DNA from: Dillenia suffruticosa
Taxonomy: Eukaryota; Streptophyta; Magnoliopsida; Dilleniales; Dilleniaceae
DNA: 64,000 nt
Direction of reading: 5' to 3'
Assembly (NCBI GenBank): GCA_033439265.1
Contig: JAVTVX010000024.1
Span: 7,733,001-7,797,000 of the forward strand
The notes below the pieces were generated by a model, which was not told the origin of the DNA, searched no databases, and saw only the letters and a program-made list of their open reading frames with translations. The position numbers and the translations under genes are program-made. This document shows positions 48,951 to 60,525 of the stretch, in pieces (within the stretch, counting starts at the first letter, position 1; every line of letters begins with the position of its first letter).

Positions 48951-49659
48951 GTTTCAGATGGTGGAGATGAAAGGTTGGAATAGTTGTCTGCATGTTTTAT
49001 TAGTTGATTTATTTATCATTAGGAGTTAGTGGAGTACTTGAGTTATGTTAGGAATTAGTAGGTTAGTTGATTTACGTAGAAATCATGGGTGTTTACTCCA
49101 GTTGTAGTGAGGTTTATATTTCAAAGTTATATATATATATATAAAAGAGAGAAGAAGAGAAAAATACTTTTCTGACGCTATCTCTCTTCTACTTTATATT
49201 ATTACTTTGTTCTATCGTCAAGGAGTAATTATTGGTGTTCATATGATGTAAAGATGAGCAGATAAGTGTCTTTTTGTTCATGGATTTTTGAGCTTTGGTT
49301 AACATTGTCTTCGCTTGCAAGTGTTGATAGAAGGAAGAGAACTCAGGATATGCTGATAGAAGGAAAAAGCTTTGAAGTGTTGTCCCATTGCTTTCACTCA
49401 CCAAGCAATGAAAATGTTGCATGATGCTTATATTCGTACTATGATAAGTTACACAGCAACTTAGGTCTTCAATTCCATCCAAATTTGACGTTACAAATTT
49501 TGGAGGGAGGAGAATTCCTAATGGCAGAGATGTCAGACAGGGTTCAGTATCCTCTCTTCAGCAAGAATTCCTTTGAAAAACTAATAGACGGTCAACTTAG
49601 TATCTAAAAGTATTAAGACCTAAGTTTATTGTTCGAAATTTAAGAATAGAAAAAATTAT

Positions 49660-49990
49660 ACTGGTAGTGCTCTTGCTAAATTCGTCTTAACAATATTCTG
49701 ATCGAATTAATCAAAATATGATTCAAATCTGATGAGTCAAAAAAGAAAAAAGAAAGTGCTTTTAGAGATTTACGTGCATGCGGCAGCTTCCCACAAATTA
49801 GATTAGAAGATATAGTGACAGTCCATGGAGTCAAAAAATAAATAGATAGCCACTCTAGCGCATGGAAAAGGACATCATTAGAAGATCCGTCTTGGCTAGA
49901 GAATCCATGCATCTAGTAGTATTAGTTTCTCGGAAGGCATGGATCATGCGCCATCGGTCCTGGTAAAAGAGGTTCGGGAATTTTATACAG
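49660..49990 (-). mobile_element. LINE 3' fragment (RNase H end)
   Basis: On the minus strand, 49990-49880 reads RMIHAFRETNTTRCMDSLAK, like the conserved end of the RNase H domain in L1-type LINEs (compare TFREANVCADHLA in the LINE at 33131-39129). No target duplication was found, and the limits are approximate. Confidence 0.35.
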
Positions 49991-50286
49991 AGAGAGGGTT
50001 GGGGGGGGGATTATATTCTTTTTATTTTCCTCATTTCTTTTTATTTTTTATTCTTTTCTTTTCTTCTTTATCTTTCCTCATTAGAGTTTCATATTATTAT
50101 TCTTTTTTAATTTTTAATATGGTATCAGAGTTATCTTTAAATTTTTTAATAATTTAAATTCAAATTGTTTTTTGAGATCACGTAAAAAATGATAAAGATA
50201 ATGGTTTTTTCACAATTTTTTTTAATATCATATATCTGCAATCTGTTTGATTAGTGGGATGCATTTAACAGGTGAGATTATTATAA

Positions 50287-51089
50287 GAGTAAATTACACT
50301 TTTCCCTCTGTGGTTTGATCGAAAACCCTAAAAAATATCGATTAATTCCCTGTGCTTTTAAAAAAAATGATAAATGATGGAAATTGTCAAAACCAACGGA
50401 AATTGAGAATCATACGCGGAAAGTGTGAGTCACTTGAGAATCATATGCGGAAAGTGTGAGTTACTACTTACAAAATTAAATTTTTTTCAAAATTACCCCA
50501 ATTAAAAAAACCTCACATTCGGACCACGAGGGAAGGAGGGCTCTAGGTGGATCATTTCAGTAAACCCTAGTGCGATCGAAGACGATCGTCACAAATATGT
50601 AAACCCTAGTGCACTTGAGCACATTCGGATCTCCTCAACTCCAATCGTCTTCGATCGAAGGAGGGTTCGCGGTTGGCTGTTTGATGGAAATGGCCAATGA
50701 TCGTCTTCATTGTTCGATTAGTCACCACTGATGGTGGGGGATGAGGGAAGGGAGTTTAGCCACTGAATTTGGACAGACCAATTGTCTCGTGAGCCCTCGC
50801 GCGGTCGGCCACGAGTGCAAAAGGAGAGAGAGAGAGTGTGTGTGAGGGTGTTTTTTTTTTGTTTTTTGGATGCACCAGAAGTTGAAGATGAATGCGGAAG
50901 GAGAGAGAGGGTGTGTATGTGTGAGAGATATAATGGACATTTGATATGTTTCTTTTACATCACCATTAATTTCATAAAATTTCAGCCATTTTTTTTTTTT
51001 TTAAATCACAAGATTATAAGTGGATATTTTCACTATAGGAGAAGTACGTGGATTGCGATCAAATCATATGGGAAAAGTGTAATTTACCC
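50287..51089. mobile_element. non-autonomous MULE-like DNA transposon, 0.8 kb
   Basis: Inverted ends: the left end reads GAGTAAATTACACTTTTCCC and the right end, reverse complemented, reads GGGTAAATTACACTTTTCCC, with similarity continuing for about 35 bp. The 9-bp flanks ttattataa (50278-50286) and ttattgtaa (51090-51098) differ at one base, as expected for a Mutator-type target duplication. Inside are a direct repeat of 31 bp (two agaatcatacgcggaaagtg units near 50410-50470) and an inverted pair cgatcgaagacgat / atcgtcttcgatcg (near 50575 and 50647). No transposase. Frames at 50782-51123 and 50722-50940 are side effects of the GA-rich core. Confidence 0.8.
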
Positions 51090-51098
51090 TTATTGTAA

Positions 51099-52188
51099 TG
51101 AAATGATATATGCATACTATTAATTATTAAATATGAGATTGGTTAAAATTTATTCACAAACCCTAATAAAAATGAGTGATTGCATATGAATTTGCAGATA
51201 AAATTTATTTTATAACTAAATTATACATTATCAATACTTTATATTTCCTGATTTAGCTCTTGACGCGGTCATTGTGATAGTCATTTGTTGAGGAATGAGC
51301 TATTGTTTTCGATATATAGGAAATTTGAATTCGAGATTTTTACAAGAGAAAGGAGATGATATCAGTTGACTTATAACTCATCGGTGAAGAATAAACTAAA
51401 TATGTACATGGTTTCCAAAGTGTCGGTTTTGATTCCGAAACTAAGCATTCATAATTCTTGATTCAGATAAATTGGTACCAAAATTTGGAGGGACGGTTTT
51501 AGTTTTGATTCTAAAACTATTGGTTTTGGTCTCCAAATGATGTCAATTCTGATTCTAGAAACGAAATTATAAAAATTAAATAAAAATATCTATCTTTTTG
51601 TGAAAAAAAGGAAAATAAATTTAATTGAAAAGTTATTGTATTTTTTTTTATTTACAGAATTTTTTAATTGATTTAGTAATGAACATTTAAAGTCCACCTT
51701 GTCACAACCATAAGAGCTAAATATTTATTACCCAACATCAATTAAAATAAAAATTTTTTCCTTCAATTAATAATAATAGTTTTTAATCTTTTCAATTTTA
51801 ATATCACTTATTTCATTGACAACAAATTAAAAAATATTTTAAAAAAATTTTGGTTCGAACTTATGATTCTCAAAGATTTGATATGAAAAATCATTGGTCC
51901 GAACCACCGATTCTTAATTTTTTAAAACAAAAAACCGGAACTGAATCTTCCAAAGTTTGATCAGAACCGCAACCATGTCCGGAATGAACTACCAGCCACG
52001 ATAATCAATGATATGCACTACAATTAGGCACAACATAGGCCATTCCTATGCTGAGCCTTGGGTTTTACTTTGGCTCAGCAAGAGGACAATCGCAAACAAG
52101 GCATGGTCCCCTTTAGCTTCACTCCTGTTTCGGACTTGGAAGTTCTATTTGAACTCCTCTTACTAAATTATATATTTTGATGATTTAT
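51099..52188. other. AT-rich spacer
   Basis: No domain, element end or gene-like ORF is visible in this stretch. Confidence 0.45.
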
Positions 52189-52450
52189 TATTTTTTTGTG
52201 CCAAAATTAGAAGAAAACGAAACAAAAATGGAAGAAGAAAGGAACAAAGAACACAAAGGAGGGACAAGTGCAACCTCAGCTTCAAAAACTAGGAGCCACT
52301 CCTAGCCCCATTATCCCCCTTTCCCTTCCTCAGGAGACTTGCTCCTTCCGCGCCCTCTCTGATCAAAGTCAGCAGCTTAACTGGAGGGTTAGCTAGCTCT
52401 GTTGTTCCCATGTATGCTTCCTGACCTAAACATGCCAGCTAGTCCTCCTC
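52189..52450 (-). mobile_element. 5'-truncated LINE-tail fragment, related to the 33131-39129 LINE
   Basis: From the T-run at 52189 the plus strand reads gtgccaaaattagaagaaaac and then a GA/AC-rich stretch ending ggagggacaagtgcaacc. The LINE tail at 33139-33245 has the same order: T-run, gtaccagaaaggaagaac, an A/G-rich stretch, then ggaggtgatgtcacccc. It is most likely a short truncated copy of a related LINE. The far boundary is uncertain, close to a long T run near 52450. Confidence 0.45.
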
Positions 52451-53187
52451 TTTTTTTTTTTTTTTTTTTTTAGCTATCATTATTCAGAATTATATTCTAA
52501 CTAATATAATTTGAGTGTTTGTGGATAACCTATTTAGAAGACAATTCTTCTGATATAGTCTTTTCTATTTTTAAATTTTAAATTCAATAATTGGTTAAGG
52601 ATCCGACTGTTCGTTGGTACATGGCGGCCTGTCTTCACGTCAGTTAGCTTGGATTTATGGTCGTGGTCCACTGCTTGGATTCTTAAAATTCATATTTTTG
52701 GATAGATACCTGGTTTTTTTTTGTTACAAGAGAGATACCCCGTTTATGATACAAATTGGACCCCTTTGGAAAATTTTACCTTTATTTAGTTTGACTAAAT
52801 TATATTTTATTTTATTCTATTTTTAATATTTTTAATTAAAACAAAATATTATAAAAATAAAAATATAAGCTTTTATAAAAAAAAAGAAAAATTTAAAATT
52901 ATTATTAATCATTTAATATTAAAAAGTTTATTTAATCAGGAAGCCCAAGTCATTTGTTGGTCCGACGTTTGTCCTATTTGTTGGATTGAACTTCACTTTT
53001 ACTCTGAAACCATTTTGTTTTGAGAACAGAGGATAATTATAAAAAAAAAAGAATGTTTATATTTTATTATGTATCTCTTACTATCTCGACACTTTGTTGA
53101 ATTTGAACTAAATTAAAAAATATCAATGTTTTTGGAGACGAATACCTTATGATAAGAATAAGTATATTTTGAATACTAAAAAATATA
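52451..53187. other. AT-rich spacer
   Basis: Short open frames only; a long T run begins at about 52450. No gene is called. Confidence 0.45.
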
Positions 53188-53984
53188 CACTACTAGAAAA
53201 TAAATTTTCAGCGACGGAAAATTATCAATAATTTTTTTTTCGTCAGTAATAACGACGGATTACCGACAGAATTGTGACGGATTTTTAAAATTTTTAAATT
53301 TGTTTAAATTTTAATTTTTTTAAAATTTTTTGTAAACTTATTACCGACAGATTACTGATAGATTAGTAACGAATTACAGACATAATTTTTTTAAATTTTT
53401 TTTTTAATTTTTAAAAATTTTTTAAAAATTTTTAAAATTTTTTAATTTTTTAGAAGGATAATATTATTTTATTTTTTAAATTTTAAATTTTTTTATTTTA
53501 AGCTAAAATAAAATTATTTTATTATTTTATAATAAATTATAATTTTATATTATTTTATTATTATTAAAAAATTATATTTTTATATTATTTTATTATTATT
53601 ATTAATATAATATAAAGATAATAAGTAAAAAAAAAAAATAATATGATCAAAGATGAAGCTTGGCTTGATGGTTGGGTTGCTCACGAAATCTCTCTTCCGC
53701 CCAATTCAAAGGTTGCTAGAGGCGTTTTTCCACAAATTAAAGAAAGTGGGTTGGCAGGTTGGGCAGGTTGGGCCACAGGTCGGCGAAGGTTGCCTAGAGC
53801 ATATTTTTATTTTGAGGAGTCTAAAATCAACGATAGATTGGATCCGTCGTTGATTTTTTTTTTTACTTTTTTTTAGTGACAAATTTTTTCCCGTCGCGAT
53901 ATTTAGCAGGATCACTTTCAATGACGGAAAATGGATTTTCAGTGATAGATTTTTCCATCGCTAAAAGTTCATTTTCTAATAGTG
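53188..53984. mobile_element. non-autonomous CACTA (En/Spm-type) transposon, 0.8 kb
   Basis: The left end reads CACTACTAGAAAATAAATTT and the right end, reverse complemented, reads CACTATTAGAAAATGAACTT; both continue into ttcagcgacggaaa / tttagcgatggaaa. Both flanks are the trinucleotide ata (53185-53187 and 53985-53987), the 3-bp target duplication typical of CACTA elements. Subterminal CGACGG/CGTCG motifs recur. The core 53640-53815 is unlike the AT-rich arms and may be captured sequence. No transposase ORF is present. Confidence 0.85.
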
Positions 53985-55560
53985 ATACTAGGAAGAGAAA
54001 AATCTCAAAAAATACTCATAGTGACATTACATAATAGTTTCTCACCTTTGTGGAGTGAATTTCAACTCTTTTCAATGAATACATAGAATGACTAGCTATT
54101 TATAGTACCATTTAGACATATTAAGAGACAGCGAAAACGAAATGAGAAAAATGAAATTATGAAATATAAACCGCATTTAGTTGCACAAGGATTTTTGTAA
54201 AGATCCGGTATTGATTATGATGCGGCATACTCTCCTGTGATGGATATTATTACTTTTCGATTTTTAATCAGTTTGATAATACAAAAAGGACTCAATCACT
54301 GTTTAATGGATGTCATTACAGATTACTTGTATAACCCACTGGATAATAACATTTATATAAAACTTTCTAAATGATTTAAACTGACAAAAACATGTAATTC
54401 TGGTTCTCGAGAATATTACTCAATCAAATTAAATAAATTCTTATATGGATTAAAATAATCTGGTTGCATATGGTATAACCGCCTTAGTGAGTATTTGTTA
54501 ATGGAGAGATATAAGAATGATCTCGTTTGTCCATTCATTTTTATAAAGAGATCTAGATGTGATTTCGTTATTATTATAATATATATTGATAATTTGAATA
54601 TTATTGAAATTCTTAAAAAGCTCTCGAAAGCAGTCAAGTGATTTAATAGAGAATTTGAAATGAAAAATCTTGAAAATATAAAATTTTGTATTGGATTACA
54701 GATAGAAAATGTAAAAGATGGGATCATTATGTATCAAACAACTTATATAGAATATGTACTAAAATGATTTTATATGAACAAAATACATCCGTTGAGCACC
54801 CCAATGGTTATGAGGTCACTTGATGTAAATAAAGTCCCTTTCTGACCTTGAGAAAATAATGAGAAAATTCTTGATTTTGAACTACCATAGTTAAGTGCAA
54901 TTGAAGCAATCATATATCTTCCCAGTCATACATGACTTGATATATCATTCTTCGTAACTTATTAGCGAGATTTAACTCTGTCAATCCTGAAAACATTGGA
55001 ATGAGGTTAAATATATATTTCATTACCTACAAGGTACGAAAAACATGAGTCTATACCAGACATGGAACCAGGCCGGGCCGGGCCGGGCCTGTTTCGGTCC
55101 TGTTCAAGGCCGGTTCCCGGAATCGCAGGCCGGGCTGGCTGCGGTTCCTAGGCCAGTCCGGGCCAGTTCCAAATTTTATGTAAATTTGAACCGGCCTAGC
55201 CCGGCCCGCTGAACTGGAACCGCCGGGCCCGGTTCGGCCCGGTTTTTTTAAAACTTTTTTTAACTCTATTTTTTAATTTTATTTTATTTTTGTAACTCCA
55301 TTTTTTTGAATTTAGTTGTTGTTTTGTTTTTTATTTTTTTGTAATGATTTATTTATTAATTTTATCTTTTTTAATTCATATTTTATAAAAAAATAAATTA
55401 AAAATTAGAGACACAAAATTTTTAGAGTGGTTCCACCGAATTCGGTGTACGTCCACTACCAAGCTCATCACTTGAATTTTAGAATCCACTAATATTTTTT
55501 TTACATTATTTTGATTTTTATATCATTTTGATTTTTTTTGTTACATTATTATTATTATTA

Positions 55561-56565
55561 TTATTCTTCTTCTTCTACTTCTTGTTCATCGTCTTCCGAA
55601 GCCTTCATGATTCCTTGCATTCTTTTTTCTGCATTTTTCCAATCTTTAATGCAAATTAAGGTTTTTAAAGTATCGTCCGCTAAATTTTTACGTTTCTCGG
55701 TTAACACTCGACCACCTGCACTAAAAGCACTTTCCGATGGCACTGTGGATACCGGAGGGGTTAGTACATCTTTAGCCACTTGGGTCAAAATTGGATAATA
55801 CGATACATTATTTTTCTACCAACCTAATATATCATATAAATCAGTATCATCAAAATCTTTTAATCTAGGTGTTTGTTTATATAAAAATAATTTATTAAAT
55901 GATGACGAAGTTTTTTGTTTTTTTCCTAATATGTATAAATGATTAAATGAAAATGAAGATAATTGAGTGGTATTACTACTACTACTACCTACATTATTAG
56001 TATTTAAATTATTTTTTTCCTTTTCATATAGTTCAAATATTGTTTGTAAAGTAAAAGATATTTGTTATTTTAAAAAATGTAGGTTAATAGATGTTTCTGA
56101 TGGAAAAATTTGTGCAAAACAATCAATTAACATTTCAGTACCTTCAATTTTAACACGTATATCTAATACACTTACAACTAAATATAAAATTAGAATTTTT
56201 TCATAATATTTTTAAAATTTTGTTTTCATAAAAAGAACAATTTCACCAAATCTTTCTTCATTTTCAAATTCAATAAATATATAAAAAATTTTACAAAAAT
56301 TTGATAACATTAAATGAGTAGTTGGATAATAATATCCGGATAATAAATTTGTACATAAATAAAATATTTTCAATAATTTAGTAAATGTAGATGCAAAATC
56401 GAAAGCGTTATTATCAATAAAACCATATTCGTAATTTGAATTTGCAAATTCAATTAAAATATTCGTAATGCAAATGCAAGAAAATAAATATGCGAAAAAA
56501 TTAAATGTACCGACTTGACGGATATCGCAGTTGTTTTTTACAAAATCTTGAATTTGAGTTCTCAA
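55561..56565 (-). pseudogene. hAT transposase relic: RNase H-fold part and C-terminal dimerisation domain
   Basis: The two open blocks, 56565-56212 and 55788-55561, are in the same frame. The first contains a LSGYYYPTTHLMLSNFCKIF segment typical of the hAT RNase H-fold region. The stretch between them reads ILYLVVSVLDIRVKIEG, like the conserved VLDPRYK block. The last block has the hAT signature VSTVPSESAFSAGGRVL followed by a Glu-rich tail. Several in-frame stops separate the blocks. No zinc-finger (BED) N-terminus is recognised, so the relic is inactive and truncated. Confidence 0.85.
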
Positions 56566-56814
56566 CCTTGAAATCTTGTCAAATCTTGATCAATGTTGAA
56601 GGTCGTGGAAAATTTGTAATCCCCCCTTCTCCATCCAGACCGTTCTGTAACAAGAGCACCAGGAAGGTTCCCAGGTAAGAGGTGGAGCTCGTCTGTTCTC
56701 GCTTAAGTATCTCTTTCCTTCGACAATTAATTGCCCCCAGACAGAATTTTCTTAGACATGTTATACCGTTGTATACCGAGTCAATGGGTTTCACAAAAAT
56801 TTAGAATACAAAAA

Positions 56815-57080
56815 TGGTGAAAAGGATAATAGAAATGATAATGGTGGAAATAATAATGGAAATGGTATAGAAATAGATAGAAATGGTATAGAAATTGGTA
56901 TGAAGAATTTAAACAATGGTGAAAAGGAAATGATAATGTGTTTAATAAAGATAATGGTAGAAATAATAATGGAAATGGTATAAAAATTGGTGGAAATAGT
57001 GTAGAAATTGGTGGAAATGGTATAGAAAATGATATAGAAAAAATATAGAGAATTTAAAAAATGGTGGAAAGAAAATGATA
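56815..57080. repeat. imperfect AATGGTATAGAAAT/GGAAAT tandem repeat inside the hAT
   Basis: Units of about 9-18 bp such as ggtatagaaattggtggaaat recur across this stretch, with G/A on one strand and few C bases. It replaces the region where the transposase N-terminus would be expected. Confidence 0.7.
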
Positions 57081-57527
57081 ATGGAAATACTAATGCAAAT
57101 TGAGAGAATTTAGTAATATTGAGAGAATGTAGATGTGAGAGAGAGATATTTTGTTGTGAAATTTTTGGAAATGGGGTGTAAGGTATTTATAGGAAAATTT
57201 TTTGACCTTATGGATCAAAATAACCTAAAAACTAGCCGTTTTATAGCTGTTGGAAGGGGTAAAATTGAAAAAAATTCAAAAAAAAATGGGTATAGCCGTT
57301 GGAACTGCCGGGCCGGTTCCGGTTTCGGTTTCGGGCCGGTTCCCTTCCCGGGCCGGTTCATGGTTCCAAAAAGCCCTGAACCGGCCCGGCCCGGCCCAGC
57401 CGCTACAGTAACCTGTTCGGGCTGGTTCAAGTTACTGTAGCATCCGGCCGGTTCGCGGGCCGGCTTTTTTCAGGCCAGCCGGGCCGGTTTTTGGGCCCAA
57501 ACCGGCCCGGGCTCATGTCTAGTCTAT

Positions 57528-57911
57528 ACTTTTCATAAACTGAATGTGTTCATATATGGTGGCAACACTATTTCATGACATACTATGAAACAAACAATAA
57601 TAGTTATATTTTTTAATCATGCTGAAATTTTGATAATTCATGAAATTAGTCACGAATACATATAGCTAAGATCTGTGATTTAACACACACGAGAAGGTTG
57701 TCGTTTATCTTCAGAAAAAAAATTATAAACTGAATATGTGTTCATATATAATGGCACTGCTATTTCATGGCATACTATGAAACAAACAATAATAGTTATA
57801 TTTTTTAATCATGCTGAAATTTTGACAATTCTTGAAATTAGTCGCGAATACGTATGGTTAAGATCTGTGATTTAACACACATAAGAAGATTGTAGTTTAT
57901 CTTCAGAAAAA
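57528..57911 (+). repeat. 192-bp tandem duplication in the copia remnant
   Basis: The sequence around catactatgaaacaaacaa at 57579 recurs at 57771 with the same order of flanking sequence on both sides, giving two units of 192 bp. They are over 90% alike by eye, so the duplication is much younger than the copia remnant itself. Confidence 0.85.
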
Positions 57912-58600
57912 AGAGGTATCGATAGTCTTATATGAGGATAATGCAGCATGTATTGTCCAACTCAAAGAAAAATATATCAAAAGTGATAGAATAAAATGTA
58001 TTTCATAAAAATTCTTTTTCACTTATGAATTTCAAAAGAATGATGATATAGATATTTAACAAATCCGATCAAATGAGAATTTAGTAAATTTATTTACAAA
58101 ATCTCTACCAATTGCTATCTTTACAAAATTGATAAAATGAATCGGAATATATTGGTTTAAGATCTGAAAGGATATTTTTAACATGGGGAGTAAGTATATC
58201 ATCGAACACTTTAAATAGTATAACATTTTTCCTTCATTAAGATTTTTTTCCCATTGGATTTTTTCTAGTAAGGTTTTAACGAGACTTATTTTTTTTGTAA
58301 TAGACATCCACGGGGAGTATTATAAATCTTAGGAAACTTATGTGGATGTTCAATATATGAAAGGAAAAAGTTTTGAAAAGATACACATGATATTTATATT
58401 ACTATTAGTAGCATCTTTTATATATCAATATCATAATATGGAAATATCACATATTTGGAAGAATATTTAATTTTAAAATCTTTCAATTATGTACACATTT
58501 CAAAATTATATAAATATCACTTTTTATAACTTTATTCGATACATATAAGAGAATAAGAAATTCTTCTCTTTCTTTTTTTTTTTTTTATTTTCTTCTTGGT

Positions 58601-58765
58601 ATTCTCTTTAATTTATAACAATATAAAAATATATTATTCATCATCTAATATCCACATTTTTTAACTATAGCGAACCATAAGATCGTTTTGAATTGAAACT
58701 CAACCGGTCAAAAGCAAAACTAAGGGATCAAAGGTTAACAAGAAATAGATAAGAATCCTTAATTC

Positions 58766-58799
<34 letters not shown>

Positions 58800-59720
58800 G
58801 ACGCCCCATCTCATCTCTTGCAATTTCTCTCCCAAACTCTTATCTCTTTCGATTTCTCTCTACCCCCGATCTCTCTATTTCAATTTATCTCTCAACCCTT
58901 TGTCTCTTATCACTCTACGTATAACAATTCATGAGGGTCAGAAATTGTAGCAATATTGCAAAAAGTCACATTAGAAGTTTATAACTTTTTATATATATAG
59001 GAGACCCCACGAAATAGACAAAGATCAAGTATACTAAAAGATCACTAAACAAAAGCCCAGATTGCCACATTAGCAAAGCTTTTTTATTTATTATCTAACT
59101 TATCGTCTAAAATCAAACAAATTATCTTAATAACCATGTAAAACTCTATTTATTTTTGTTAAACCGAAAATTACTATATTAGAAGAGAGAGTTTATATCA
59201 CTGAATTATTCTCTTGGGACCGTGTAAAACTCTATTATTTATTTAGATTATCGTGTTCTTACAAATCAAAGATTATGCAAGTGTGACGAGATGTGACATC
59301 GAAACTCACATCGAAGTAATTGGGAAGATAGAGAAGCAAATAATACTTTGAGCAAACCGAAACTAAAATCAAAATTAAACTAAAAGAAATTATTTAATAC
59401 TTATACAGGCAATCAAACACAGAGAAGGGTGGAGCTCAATACTTATCTTTTTAGCATTTGTTGATTTTTTTAAAATTTGAGAAATTTTTTATCGCTCAAC
59501 TTAATTATCTTTCAACCTAATTTGAATATATATTTTTTTTAACATATGATGTTGCTCATAATATTTCTCAAAGAAAAGAAAAATTTTGAAATTAGAGTTC
59601 GGCTCTTTAATTTTGTGAAATTTACACTTTCGCATCTAAATTTGTAAAATGATTTTTTTGAAAAATTATTATATTAATAATTTTTATATTAAAATTTACT
59701 AATTTTAATTTTAAGTGCAC
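58601..59720. other. AT-rich spacer with long A run
   Basis: An A run of about 30 bp lies at 58766-58797. It is followed by a CT-rich stretch (tctctttcgatttctctcta near 58840-58900). No coding signal or element ends are seen. Confidence 0.45.
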
Positions 59721-60525
59721 TAGTTTCGGCGTTTTTTGAATACCAGTTGATGGTGCACGGTTGACTACCAATCACCATAGAGTCTAAGCAAATCCACAGT
59801 CATAGAGCCTACAAACGTCTCTCGGTAAACAGTAAAAACTCTTATACTCAATTTCCATTTGGCCGAAACCTTTCTCTCGGTCTAGACCTCTCGATCAAAC
59901 CCTCTCAGTAACTATTCCTTTTTTCGGCATCCCAATCTCTCGGTCCTTCCAGATATTATGGAAATAGTTTTTTCCTATTATATAATGAGTTTAAGTCATA
60001 ACTACCCAATAAGAAAAGAAATTTTTACCAAATTTAAATCTTTTTTAATCTGATACGAATCTACCATAATTTTTCGTGATTAAGAAGTAAATCTCCTAAT
60101 AATAGAGATTTCACTGTTCTCCATGATAACAACTAAAACTTTCTTATCTCAAGAGACTCCAAATCTATAAAAAAATCTATGACAATGGTTCCGGTGATCT
60201 CAGAAGATCTCCAATGATTTCTTCACAAGGTAAATAAGGTTTCTACACTCTTAAACACATATGGGACTTGCTGTACATGATATATATATTGTATAGAGAC
60301 AATCTGCTAGATACACACACTTTATTCTACATTAGTACACAAAGACCACACATTGCTCTGACTCTTTCAGTCTTTCATTCCCCTTGACTTGAGCGCCAAA
60401 GTCTCCTCCACCGGAACCACCTCCGGCAGGCAGGTCTACTCTCTGAAGGCAACCTAGCAAGAGTGATATCATTGGTTTCCCATTCAAGCCAAAAGGACGA
60501 AAGTCAAATTTGGTTTCAACATATT
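59720..60525 (+). mobile_element. probable 5' LTR of the third gypsy copy (fossil)
   Basis: It contains a TATA-like ctataaaaaa near 60168 and, just before its end, cttgacttgagcgccaaagt, which resembles the downstream part of plant gypsy LTRs (compare ctaacttgagaatcagattc near 20320). It ends before a primer-site-like sequence at 60526. The left end cannot be placed, because no second LTR lies inside the window. Confidence 0.45.

Larger units (their letters stand above)
55057..57521 (-). mobile_element. hAT transposon inserted in the copia remnant, with transposase relic
   Basis: The 8-bp repeat gtctatac is perfect on both sides (55049-55056 and 57522-57529), the hallmark of hAT insertion. 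Ends are imperfectly inverted: left CAGACATGGAACCAGGCCGG, right (reverse complement) TAGACATGAGCCCGGGCCGG. Both ends are followed by dense GGCCGGG subterminal repeats. A transposase relic lies on the minus strand. Confidence 0.9.
54130..58600 (+). mobile_element. old Ty1/copia remnant: RT, RNase H and 3' LTR (fossil)
   Basis: Copia RT sequence is read at about 54170-54900 (AQGF, SPVMDIITFRFLISL, KFLYGLK, an IIYIDN block in the YVDD position) and RNase H-like sequence at about 54890-55050 and 57530-58130. A polypurine-like tract acggggag at 58307-58314 is followed by a probable 3' LTR to about 58600. A hAT transposon (55057-57521) interrupts it. Many breaks; old. A short tract at 54040-54120 may belong to another LTR in opposite orientation. 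Confidence 0.75.

Noticed and set aside
50782-51123. 113-codon frame within the MULE
   Set aside because: Results from the GA-rich core and runs out through the inverted end; no transposase motif.
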